A stretch of 9,000 bases of DNA, taken from positions 1 to 9,000 of the forward strand of contig JAHIME010000040.1 of assembly GCA_018896595.1 (NCBI GenBank). Reading direction: 5' to 3'. The position numbers were made by a program, and so were the translations under genes. The stretch is from Patescibacteria group bacterium. Its GTDB lineage: Bacteria > Patescibacteriota > Patescibacteriia > Patescibacteriales > VMTK01. The notes beneath the pieces are model-generated. The model searched no databases. It was given only the letters and a program-made list of their open reading frames with translations, and was not told the origin of the DNA. Of the stretch, positions 1 to 5,660 are shown in pieces; the first letter of the stretch is position 1; each line of letters starts with the position of its first letter.

Positions 1-66
1 GCGGAAGCGATAGCTTACAATCTTAAAACAACGATTAGAATTTTGCCCATGCCTATCGGAGCCTGA
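1..66 (+). CDS. Possible C-terminal tail of an upstream gene (5' partial, unrecognised)
   Basis: Frame 1 is open from the left edge to a TGA at 64-66 and gives about 21 residues (…AYNLKTTIRILPMPIGA). The stop lies in the loop-side half of a GC-rich hairpin (57-74). The other two forward frames are closed by stops early on. I do not recognise the peptide, and an open stretch this short is weak evidence for a gene. It could equally be non-coding sequence upstream of the thyX remnant. Confidence 0.25.
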   Translation, partial: AEAIAYNLKTTIRILPMPIGA

Positions 67-74
67 CGGCTCCG
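57..74. other. Short GC hairpin CGGAGCC-TGAC-GGCTCCG
   Basis: A perfect 7-bp stem closes a TGAC loop at 57-63 / 68-74. No T-tract follows (next bases CAAGGG), so it does not look like a standard intrinsic terminator. It overlaps the stop codon of the possible upstream gene tail. Bases 75-185 between it and the thyX-like sequence are AT-rich, with stops in all frames and no recognisable gene. Confidence 0.4.
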
Positions 75-135
75 CAAGGGAGATCTGCGTTCAAGGGGCG
101 CAAAAAAGAAAGAAAAATAGATGAAAATGATAAAA

Positions 136-165
136 AGTTAACAATAGTTAACCAAAGTTAATGAT
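136..165. repeat. Three AGTTAA-containing repeats at exact 10-bp spacing
   Basis: AGTTAA occurs at 136, 146 and 156, each within a related decamer (AAAGTTAACA, ATAGTTAACC, AAAGTTAATG). The 10-bp period puts all copies on one face of the helix, as in some regulator-binding or bending sites. A weak promoter-like pair follows (TTGATT 168-173, 17-nt spacer, TATCAA 191-196). AT-rich DNA makes chance periodicity possible. Confidence 0.35.
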
Positions 166-192
166 AATTGATTAATTTTTGTTAAATTTTTA

Positions 193-1418
193 TCAAAGTC
201 GCCTTTTGGCGACAGACCCATGTTGAAAAAGTCAAAGCGACCGGATCCGGCAAATTTATGGAGCAATTTTATGTCGGCTACGGCCACTTAAGCATTGCCG
301 ACTGCGGAAGCACGACAATCTTTATTGAAAAAATCAGCACACTGGCCGATAAAGCCATTCAGGACTGGCCTTTATACAGCGGCCAGGAAACAAGCACGAG
401 ATATGTGGATATGTCCAAACAGCCGATAATTGACCCCCTTGGCTCCGAAAATTCAAGGGAAGTATTAAATCAATGGATGAAATTTTATATTGAAAGCCAG
501 GAAACCGTTGAAAACCACATTAAAAACCTATACCCGAAAAAAACCGATGAAGATGAAACGGTTTATCTAAAGGCCGTGAAAGCGCGCGCTTTTGATATAA
601 TGCGCGGGTTCCTGCCAGCCGGAATCACCACCCAGCTAAGCTGGCACACGAATCTGCGGCAAGCTTGGGATAAATTAGCGTTGCTGAGATACCATCCCCT
701 AAAAGAAACAAGGGAAATAGCGGAAAATATTTTATCAAAACTAAAAGAAAAGTATCCGCACAGCTTTTGCCACAAGCTTTACGAAAATCAGGAGCAATAC
801 CGCGATTTCGCGGCGAAAAATTATAATTACTATTTTCCGGACAGTCCCGCTATGGATTTCGCCTGTTCCGCGCGCGTTGATTCCGAAGAGCTGAACAAAT
901 ACGCGGATTTACTGCGAAAGCGCCCGACAAAAACGAATCTGCCGCACTTTTTAACCGAACTGGGCTTGATAACTTTTGAATTTTTATTGGATTTCGGCTC
1001 ATTCCGCGATATACAAAGGCACAGAAACGGCGTGTGCCGCATGCCGCTTCTCACGACAAAACCGGGCTTTAACCAATGGTACTTGAACCAGCTGCCCGGA
1101 GATATAAAAATGAAAGCGGAGAAACTGATTGAAGAACAGACAAATAAAATCAACACGCTGGAAACATCAAACGAAATTAAGCAGTACTATATCGCTTTAG
1201 GGTTTAATATGCCGTGCAAAGTCACCTACGGCTTGCCGGCGGCGGTATACGTAATTGAGCTTCGCTCCGGCAAAACCGTCCACCCCACCTTAAGGAAAAT
1301 AGCCCATAAAATGCACAACAGTTTAATGGAAAAATTTCCTAATCTAATACTCCATTCTGATTTGGAAAAAGATGATTGGGATATCAGAAGAGGAATACAG
1401 GATATAATTAACAAATAA
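193..1418 (+). pseudogene. thyX: FAD-dependent thymidylate synthase, tandem-ThyX type, with an apparent 5' frameshift/truncation
   Basis: ThyX transfers a methylene group from folate to dUMP using FADH2, giving dTMP. From ATG 258 the frame gives 386 residues in two ThyX-like halves. The N-terminal half has YGHLSIADCG (8-17) and GQETSTRY (42-49). The C-terminal half carries the ThyX signature RHR (254-256) in FRDIQRHRNG, and the substrate-loop-like ELRSGKTVHPTLR (334-346). Family-like coding continues upstream of ATG 258 (…VKATGSGKF) with no start codon and no Shine-Dalgarno in that frame. The frame one base over (from 193) reads SKSPFGDRPMLKK, resembling the usual SRSP segment. One extra A in the A-run 226-230 would join the two. 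The gene therefore looks frameshifted and lacks a clear N-terminus, though an assembly error is possible. If ATG 258 is really used, the protein lacks its first helices. The nucleotide kinase gene starts 7 nt after the stop. Confidence 0.75.
198..213. other. Perfect short inverted repeat GTCGCC-TTTT-GGCGAC
   Basis: A 6-bp perfect stem with a TTTT loop lies at the 5' border of the thyX-like sequence. It falls inside the frame-1 stretch that appears to encode the missing SKSPFGDRP segment, so it may simply be coding sequence. It is not followed by a T-tract. Confidence 0.35.
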
Positions 1419-1425
1419 CAAATCT

Positions 1426-1977
1426 ATGCCAACTAAAAAAATAATCGGCCTGGTAGGAAAAATCTCTTCGGGCAAAGGCACGGTTGCCAAATACCTGGAA
1501 GAAAAAAATAATGCCGTGATCTACCGCTTTTCCACGATTCTGCGCGACATTCTCAACAGATTGCACAAAGAAATAACCAGGAAAAACATGCAGAACCTGT
1601 CAACCATTTTAAGGCAAAGTTTTGGAGAGGATATATTGGCAAAAGTTATCGCCGAAGATGTTAAAAAAGAAAATAATGATTTAATAGTGGTTGACGGCAT
1701 CAGGCGCATGGCTGACATAAAATATTTATCGGAATTGCCGCATTTTAAATTGGTTAAAATAACCGCTGACCCGGAAATCAGATACCAAAGATTAATCCAA
1801 CGGACTGAAAACCATGGCGATACGCAAAAAACTTACGCGGAATTTTCGGCTGATGAAAAAAAAGAGGCGGACGCCGAGATACCTGTTGTAATGGAAAACG
1901 CCGAGATTGAATTAAATAACAATGGAAATTTGGAAGAGCTTTATAAGCAAATTGATCAAATTATTGATAAATTATGA
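1426..1977 (+). CDS. P-loop nucleotide kinase (dNMP kinase / dephospho-CoA-kinase-like fold)
   Basis: This is a 183-residue cytosolic P-loop kinase. The Walker A motif is GKISSGKGT (11-19), and a hydrophobic strand ending in VVDGIRR (88-94) fits a Walker B/acceptor-site segment. Arg119, Arg122 and Arg126 in the region before residue 130 fit a lid. Length and motif order match small NMP kinases such as phage T4-type deoxynucleotide kinases and dephospho-CoA kinases. Its position between thymidylate synthase and the Tmk-dUTPase fusion suggests a (deoxy)nucleoside monophosphate substrate, but substrate identity is inference from context. No Shine-Dalgarno is visible. It begins 7 nt after the thyX stop, and its TGA overlaps the next ATG (ATGA at 1974-1977), so translational coupling within one operon is likely. 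Confidence 0.75.
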   Translation: MPTKKIIGLVGKISSGKGTVAKYLEEKNNAVIYRFSTILRDILNRLHKEITRKNMQNLSTILRQSFGEDILAKVIAEDVKKENNDLIVVDGIRRMADIKYLSELPHFKLVKITADPEIRYQRLIQRTENHGDTQKTYAEFSADEKKEADAEIPVVMENAEIELNNNGNLEELYKQIDQIIDKL

Positions 1978-3107
1978 ATAATTGCAAAGGAAAATTCATC
2001 GTGCTGTACGGCATAAACAATTTGGGTAAAACTACGCAGGCGGAAATGCTGGCGGATAGATTAAATTTACGCGGACAAAGAACGGAATATTTAAAATACC
2101 CGATTTATAATCTTGAGCCGTCCGGAACAATATTGAATAATTATTTAAGGCAAGGCAATTTTTATAATTTAACTCCTCGCGAAGCGCAAATTATTTATTG
2201 CTTAAACAGAACGCAGTTTGAAAAAAAATTGATTGAAAAATTAGAAGCAGGAACGAACATTATCGCCGAAGACTATACAGGCACGGGGCTGGCCTGGGGC
2301 ATTGGCGCCGGCGTTGATGAACAATTTTTAAAATATATCAATTCACATCTCCTGAAAGAAGATATTGCTTTCTTGTTTGACGGCGAACGGTTTAAAAACG
2401 CGGCGGAAAACGAGCACAAGCACGAAACCGATGAAGAATTAATCAACAAAGTAAGATGGGCGCATCTTGATTTGGGCCAAGAATATGGCTGGACAAAAAT
2501 TAACGCCAACCAATCCATAGAACAAATCCATAACCGGCTATGGCAAGAGGTGATAAAGATTATAAAACCGAAAATGTCAACTCAAAAATTAGCCCCTGAT
2601 TTTAAATGGTTGCATGAACAGCAAATCATAAATCAAAAATCCCCGGCCGCGCACCGCGCAGAGGGGCAGGCAAAAATCATAAATCAAAAATTAATAATCC
2701 AACGCCTCTCTCCCATTGCCAAATTGCCGACTAGAGCGCGCCAAAGCGACGCCGGGCTTGATTTATATTCAGCCGACTATTACTCCTTATTCCCGGGCGA
2801 AAGAGCCATAATCAAAACCGGAATTAAAATGGCGATACCTGACGGTTTCGCCGGCTTGATTTGGGATAAGGGCGGAATCGCCAGAGACGGCATTCATACG
2901 ATGGCAGGCGTTGTTGACGCCGGTTTCAGGGGCGAAGTTACGGTGAATTTAATAAATTTAAGCCAGGATATTTACAATATAGCGCCGGGGCAAAAAGTGG
3001 CGCAATTATTAATTCAAAAAATTGAATTGCCGGATGTTGTTGAAGAAGACATTATTGACGCAACAGACAGGGGCGAAGGATGTTTCGGCAGCACTGGAAT
3101 GTATTAA
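1974..3107 (+). CDS. Fusion protein: thymidylate-kinase-like domain + dUTPase
   Basis: A 377-residue protein with two enzyme domains. Residues 1-200 resemble thymidylate kinase (dTMP to dTDP). The P-loop is GINNLGKTT (13-21), with Asn where the family usually has Asp/Glu. EDYTGTGLAWG (99-109) stands where DRY..S..AYQ is usual. Residues about 240-377 are a trimeric-type dUTPase (dUTP to dUMP + PPi), with all five motifs in order: DAGLDLYSAD (259-268), WDKGGIARDG (297-306), GVVDAGFRG (312-320), GQKVAQLLI (339-347) and RGEGCFGSTG (366-375). Motif 2 has Gly where Ser is usual, and motif 3 has Phe318 for Tyr, so activity needs proof. The linker (about 201-240) contains an in-frame palindromic repeat insertion flanked by a repeated IINQK. 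The start overlaps the kinase stop by 4 nt. The fusion pairs two dTTP-pathway steps that ThyX connects. Confidence 0.88.
   Translation: MNNCKGKFIVLYGINNLGKTTQAEMLADRLNLRGQRTEYLKYPIYNLEPSGTILNNYLRQGNFYNLTPREAQIIYCLNRTQFEKKLIEKLEAGTNIIAEDYTGTGLAWGIGAGVDEQFLKYINSHLLKEDIAFLFDGERFKNAAENEHKHETDEELINKVRWAHLDLGQEYGWTKINANQSIEQIHNRLWQEVIKIIKPKMSTQKLAPDFKWLHEQQIINQKSPAAHRAEGQAKIINQKLIIQRLSPIAKLPTRARQSDAGLDLYSADYYSLFPGERAIIKTGIKMAIPDGFAGLIWDKGGIARDGIHTMAGVVDAGFRGEVTVNLINLSQDIYNIAPGQKVAQLLIQKIELPDVVEEDIIDATDRGEGCFGSTGMY
2637..2679 (+). repeat. GC-rich palindromic element, copy 1 (inside the Tmk-dUTPase linker)
   Basis: A 43-bp block with core CCCCGGCCGCGCACC…GGGGCAGGCAAA. It matches 3121-3163 at 42 of 43 positions (A2662 versus C3146). 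The core folds as a stem: CCCC pairs with GGGG, GCGC pairs with GCGC, and the loop is ACC. In frame it reads SPAAHRAEGQAK. An exact 18-bp direct repeat (AAATCATAAATCAAAAAT) lies at 2623-2640 and 2674-2691, a 51-bp period that doubles the peptide IINQK. Confidence 0.85.
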
Positions 3108-3120
3108 AATAAAATATATA

Positions 3121-3163
3121 AAATCCCCGGCCGCGCACCGCGCAGCGGGGCAGGCAAAAATCA
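3121..3163 (+). repeat. GC-rich palindromic element, copy 2 (between genes)
   Basis: This is the second copy of the 43-bp element, one mismatch from copy 1 and in the same orientation. It lies in the 91-bp gap between the dUTPase stop (3107) and the 63-residue gene (3199). Its stem is slightly more complete than copy 1 because C3146 restores a G-C pair. The frame through it is open (SPAAHRAAGQAK) as in copy 1, but here no well-supported gene crosses it. Confidence 0.85.
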
Positions 3164-3180
3164 AAAATAAATATAAAATA

Positions 3181-3190
3181 AAAAAGGAGG
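3181..3190 (+). promoter_or_regulatory. Strong Shine-Dalgarno AAAAAGGAGG for the 63-residue gene
   Basis: AGGAGG lies 8 nt before ATG 3199. It fixes that start over an in-frame ATG at 3022 inside the dUTPase gene. Confidence 0.85.
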
Positions 3191-3198
3191 TAAAAAAT

Positions 3199-3390
3199 AT
3201 GCTTATTTCAGGAATTAAAAAGTATTTCCGAAGCAAAAAAGAAAAACGTGCAAAAATTAAGGAAATAATACGGAAAATTGACTTTAGCGAAATGGAAAAT
3301 TTACCAAAACAGAAAGCGATGAAAAGAGACATAAAAGCCGCTGGCAGAAGAGTTATAGCTGAAATGTCCCGCAGGGGTATGGGATATTAA
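3199..3390 (+). CDS. Small basic protein of unknown function (63 aa)
   Basis: I do not recognise this protein. It is 63 residues long and strongly basic, with Lys/Arg clusters at KKYFRSKKEKRAK (7-19), IKEIIRKI (20-27) and KAAGRRVIAEMSRRG (46-60). It has no cysteines, signal peptide or membrane segment and is probably helical. Such a composition would fit nucleic-acid binding, but no fold was identified. The start is well defined by AAAAAGGAGG. Seven nt after the stop begins a mini-ORF with an almost identical leader (AAAAAGGAGG(A/T)…ATG), followed by the operon's terminator. It may be the last real gene of the thyX cluster or a separate transcript. Confidence 0.7.
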   Translation: MLISGIKKYFRSKKEKRAKIKEIIRKIDFSEMENLPKQKAMKRDIKAAGRRVIAEMSRRGMGY

Positions 3391-3407
3391 AAAGGAGGAA
3401 TAACAAT

Positions 3408-3467
3408 ATGATAAAAACAAGGGTTGCAAGCGCGACCCTTGTTTTCTTGCTTTTTTTGCTGTTTTAA
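3408..3467 (+). CDS. Hydrophobic 19-residue mini-ORF overlapping a terminator
   Basis: The ORF reads MIKTRVASATLVFLLFLLF and stops at TAA 3465-3467. A strong AAGGAGG (3392-3398) lies 9 nt before the ATG, as good as that of the preceding gene. The peptide has a short positive N-terminus and a hydrophobic tail of about 10 residues, like a tiny membrane peptide. However, codons 3-13 are the terminator stem and much of the tail is its T-rich run. The peptide may therefore be incidental, or the SD-ATG may be the remnant of a lost gene. Confidence 0.3.
   Translation: MIKTRVASATLVFLLFLLF
3414..3445 (+). terminator. Intrinsic terminator after the thyX/kinase/tmk-dut/small-gene cluster
   Basis: The left arm AAAACAAGGGTTGC (3414-3427) pairs with GCGACCCTTGTTTT (3432-3445) over 14 bp with one T-G wobble, and the loop is AAGC. 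A T-rich stretch follows (TTTT, then TTTTTTT at 3451-3457). This is the first convincing terminator downstream of thyX. Confidence 0.85.
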
Positions 3468-3497
3468 GGTAAGATAAAAAAAGAAATTGAAAAAGCG

Positions 3498-3580
3498 GAC
3501 GCGACGCAACAGCGGTGCGTACGCAGCCGCGATAGGCGCAATATTCGCATACGCACCGCTCCTTTTAGTCGCGTTGCGTC
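3498..3580. repeat. Long nested imperfect inverted repeat ahead of gatB
   Basis: The inner arms 3511-3524 (AGCGGTGCGTACGC) and 3547-3560 (GCATACGCACCGCT) pair at 13 of 14 positions around a 22-nt loop. The outer arms GACGCAAC (3503-3510) and GTTGCGTC (3573-3580) pair perfectly, leaving a 12-nt one-sided bulge. GACGCGAC (3498-3505) and GTCGCGTT (3568-3575) offer an alternative pairing at 7 of 8 positions. TGTTTT follows at 3581-3586. It could be a 5'-leader structure of gatB, a second terminator, or a mobile palindromic repeat. No gene was seen in 3468-3593. Confidence 0.65.
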
Positions 3581-3593
3581 TGTTTTGCACATT

Positions 3594-5105
3594 ATGGACT
3601 ATGATATAATAATCGGCCTGGAAATACACGCCGAATTAAAAACCAAGTCAAAGATGTTCTGTTCTTGCGATAATAATGCCACAGGCAAAAAGCCGAATAC
3701 CGCTGTTTGTCCGATTTGCCTGGGGCACCCGGGAACGCTTCCGGCCATCAATAAACAGGCCGTGGAATGGACGATTTTAACAGGATTGGCGCTTGACTGC
3801 AAAGTCAACCGGTTAAGCAAATTTGACCGAAAAAATTATTTTTATCCGGACTTGCCAAAGGGCTACCAGATTTCGCAATACGATTTGCCTTTGGTTTATG
3901 GCGGATATCTGGAAATTGGCGGCCAGCTGGTTAAAATAACCAGAATCCATTTGGAAGAAGACACGGGCAAATTAACGCACCCGACCGGTAAAAAATATTC
4001 ATTAGCCGATTACAACCGCGCCGGCACTCCCTTGATGGAACTGGTAACGGAACCTGTAATTAAAGACGCGCAAACCGCGAAAAAATTCTGCCAAACCTAC
4101 CAGCAGATTCTGCGCTATTTGAATATAAGCAACGCTGATATGGAAAAAGGCGAAATGCGCTGCGAAGCGAATATCAGCGTGCAGGAAAAAGGCAAATGGG
4201 AATACAAGGGCGGATGCGAAATAAAGCCCATCGGGAGCTATGAATTAAATCCGAAAGTTGAATTAAAAAATATCAACTCTTTCAAGGCTGTTGAAAAAGC
4301 GATTGATTATGAAGTCAAGCGGCAAATACAAGCTTTAAAAGACGGAGAAAAATTAGTTCAGGAAACGCGCGGCTGGAATGAAGACAAGGCCAAAAGTTTC
4401 AGCCAAAGAACCAAAGAAACCTCGGCTGATTATCGTTACTTTCCCGACCCTGATTTGCCGCCGCTTAAAATCGGCGAAAAATGGATTAACGAAATTAAAA
4501 GCCGGCTTGTGGAATTGCCTCATAAAAAACTTGAGCGATTTAAAGAGCAGTATGATTTCACCGACGAAATAGCGGAAATTCTAATTAGTGATAAAGATTT
4601 GGCTGATTATACCGAACAGGTTGTTTCCGAACTGCGCGCCTGGATTGATTCATGCGGCGACGACTGGGAAAGGCAAAAGAAAAAATTAGCCAAAGCCGCG
4701 GCTGATTGGCTGGTTGGCGAGTTGTTTAAACATTTAAAATGTGATAAAATAACCATTAAGAATATAAAAATAACGCCGGAAAATTTCGCCGAATTGATTA
4801 CCTTGGTTTATCAAGGTAAAATCGGTTCTTCGGCGGGCCAAACTATTTTAGGGCAAATGTACAAAAAAGGCGGCGATCCGACGCAAATTATGGCTGATTT
4901 GGGGCTTGAGCAAATTGACGACAAGCGTGAATTGGAAAAAATTATCAAGGAAATTATCGCCAAAAACCCGCGGCAAGTTGAACAGTATAAATCAGGCAAA
5001 GAAAACATCCTGCAATTTTTCGTCGGACAAACTATGTCAACCACGAAAGGAAAAGCCAATCCGAAAGTAGCCGCTGAAATTCTTAAAAAAATGCTTACAA
5101 AATAA
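3594..5105 (+). CDS. gatB: Aspartyl/glutamyl-tRNA(Asn/Gln) amidotransferase subunit B
   Basis: GatB is the tRNA-binding kinase-like subunit of GatCAB. It activates Glu-tRNA(Gln) or Asp-tRNA(Asn), which is then amidated with ammonia from GatA. The 503-residue protein shows the family order: IIIGLEIHAELKTKSKMFC (5-23), a zinc-type CxC…CPxC set (Cys23, 25, 39, 42), DRKNYFYPDLPKGYQISQ (78-95), IHLEEDTGK (118-126), DYNRAGTPLMEL (139-150) and EKGEMRCEANIS (184-195). A YqeY-like tRNA-tail-binding domain follows. A segment around 200-220 (KWEYKGGCEIKPIGSYELN) looks longer than usual before KVELKNINSF. ATG 3594 was chosen because MDYDIIIGLEIH matches the family N-terminus; TTG 3585 is the only upstream alternative. 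No Shine-Dalgarno is visible. GatA and GatC are not in the window. Confidence 0.96.
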   Translation: MDYDIIIGLEIHAELKTKSKMFCSCDNNATGKKPNTAVCPICLGHPGTLPAINKQAVEWTILTGLALDCKVNRLSKFDRKNYFYPDLPKGYQISQYDLPLVYGGYLEIGGQLVKITRIHLEEDTGKLTHPTGKKYSLADYNRAGTPLMELVTEPVIKDAQTAKKFCQTYQQILRYLNISNADMEKGEMRCEANISVQEKGKWEYKGGCEIKPIGSYELNPKVELKNINSFKAVEKAIDYEVKRQIQALKDGEKLVQETRGWNEDKAKSFSQRTKETSADYRYFPDPDLPPLKIGEKWINEIKSRLVELPHKKLERFKEQYDFTDEIAEILISDKDLADYTEQVVSELRAWIDSCGDDWERQKKKLAKAAADWLVGELFKHLKCDKITIKNIKITPENFAELITLVYQGKIGSSAGQTILGQMYKKGGDPTQIMADLGLEQIDDKRELEKIIKEIIAKNPRQVEQYKSGKENILQFFVGQTMSTTKGKANPKVAAEILKKMLTK

Positions 5106-5173
5106 TATAAATAATATAAAGGTCGCAAAAAGTTATTTTTTAAAAATAAATTATTAACATTAACAAAAAACTT

Positions 5174-5329
5174 ATGTCTTTCATGGAATTTTTAAAAAAT
5201 TTATTCGGAAAAAAAGAAGAAACAGAACAGCAGCCGCCCGCGGAGCAGCCGGAGCAGCCGGAGCAGCCGACCGTTGAACCGATGGAACAGCCGGAACAGC
5301 CTGCCGAAGAAGAAAAAACTCAACAATAA
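5174..5329 (+). CDS. Small acidic Glu-Gln-Pro repeat protein (51 aa)
   Basis: The predicted protein starts MSFMEFLKNLFGKKEETEQQ, followed by a Pro/Glu/Gln-rich tail (21-51) with EQP repeated. The first 12 residues could form a short amphipathic helix (FMEFLKNLF) that touches membranes or a partner, and the tail should be disordered and acidic. The repeat comes from three exact GAGCAGCCG units at 5243-5269 plus degenerate copies. No Shine-Dalgarno is visible. Support comes from clear composition bias, a stop 5 nt before a strong terminator, and position 68 nt after gatB. Function is unknown. It may be cotranscribed with gatB, since no terminator with a GC stem lies between them. Confidence 0.6.
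   Translation: MSFMEFLKNLFGKKEETEQQPPAEQPEQPEQPTVEPMEQPEQPAEEEKTQQ
5243..5269 (+). repeat. 9-bp tandem repeat GAGCAGCCG x3
   Basis: Three exact copies (5243-5251, 5252-5260, 5261-5269) encode the EQP triplets of the 51-residue protein. Degenerate copies continue to about 5300 (GAACAGCCG). Copy number could vary without breaking the frame. Confidence 0.85.
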
Positions 5330-5334
5330 GAAAT

Positions 5335-5372
5335 AAAAATACCGCCCCGGTAAAACCGGGGCGGTATTTTTT
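5335..5372 (+). terminator. Strong intrinsic terminator after the gatB / 51-aa gene
   Basis: A 17-bp stem (5335-5351 with 5355-5371) contains ACCGCCCCGGT / ACCGGGGCGGT around an AAA loop and runs into TTTTTT. The A-run on the left arm means it could also work in the opposite direction. Confidence 0.93.
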
Positions 5373-5374
5373 AA

Positions 5375-5403
5375 TTGACAAAATAAATTGTTAACGGTAA
5401 ACT
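5375..5403 (+). promoter_or_regulatory. Sigma-70-like promoter for the 55-aa cysteine protein
   Basis: A perfect -35 TTGACA (5375-5380), a 17-nt spacer and TAAACT (5398-5403, 4 of 6 matches to TATAAT) lie directly behind the preceding terminator. The gene ATG is 35 nt downstream, with AGGAGG at 5426-5431. Confidence 0.65.
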
Positions 5404-5438
5404 GCTGATAACAACAAGACTAAAAAGGAGGAGAAAAT

Positions 5439-5606
5439 ATGGATTGTATCTGCGAAGATTGCGTGTATAAAAAATTCACCCCTTGTCCTTTTGAAAAATA
5501 TTCCGAAAATTTAATTTATTGCTTTTTAAAAAGGGTAAAAGAAACAGAAAACTCTTGCAAGTTTTTTGCCGCTTATCACCCCCGTATATCCTCCCTCACC
5601 GGCTAA
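5439..5606 (+). CDS. Small six-cysteine protein (55 aa), putative metal-binding
   Basis: Unrecognised. Six cysteines (3, 5, 8, 16, 28, 40) are arranged CxCxxC, then C at +8, C28 and C40, in MDCICEDCVYKKFTPCPF and beyond. The spacing suggests zinc or another metal rather than secretion: there is no signal peptide, and the central segment (ENLIYCFLKRV) is a probable helix. The start is fixed by TAAAAAGGAGG ending 7 nt before ATG. It has its own promoter (5375-5403) and a terminator 24 nt after the stop, so it looks like a monocistronic gene. Metal binding is inferred from cysteine pattern only. Confidence 0.7.
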   Translation: MDCICEDCVYKKFTPCPFEKYSENLIYCFLKRVKETENSCKFFAAYHPRISSLTG

Positions 5607-5629
5607 AATAGCCGTAATCAACCATCGCG

Positions 5630-5657
5630 AAAGAGTTAGCATAACGCTAACTCTTTT
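5630..5657. terminator. Terminator hairpin shared by the 55-aa gene (+) and miaA (-)
   Basis: AAAGAGTTAGC (5630-5640) and GCTAACTCTTT (5646-5656) form an 11-bp stem with loop ATAAC. It sits between two converging genes, 4 nt from the miaA stop. The plus-strand side ends in TTTT; the minus-strand side has only a short T-run, so it should work better for the plus-strand gene. Confidence 0.75.
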
Positions 5658-5660
5658 AAA

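Noticed and set aside
57..110. A tRNA or other structured RNA near the left edge
   Set aside because: The 7-bp hairpin and a GTTCAA string do not assemble into a cloverleaf or any RNA family I can recognise.
830..1156. A 108-codon minus-strand frame opposite thyX
   Set aside because: It is antisense to the ThyX RHR region and shows only mirrored composition.
3022..3390. A 122-codon plus-strand frame that would make the 63-residue protein longer
   Set aside because: Its first ATG is inside the dUTPase gene and it would read through palindromic copy 2. AAAAAGGAGG exactly 8 nt before ATG 3199 marks the real start.
3585..3593. TTG 3585 as the gatB start
   Set aside because: ATG 3594 gives MDYDIIIGLEIH, which matches the usual GatB N-terminus. 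The TTG adds only LHI-type residues and has no ribosome site.
3387..3629. An 80-codon minus-strand frame across the terminator and gatB leader
   Set aside because: It reads through the terminator and nested inverted repeat. Its Arg/Ala content comes from the GC-rich palindrome.
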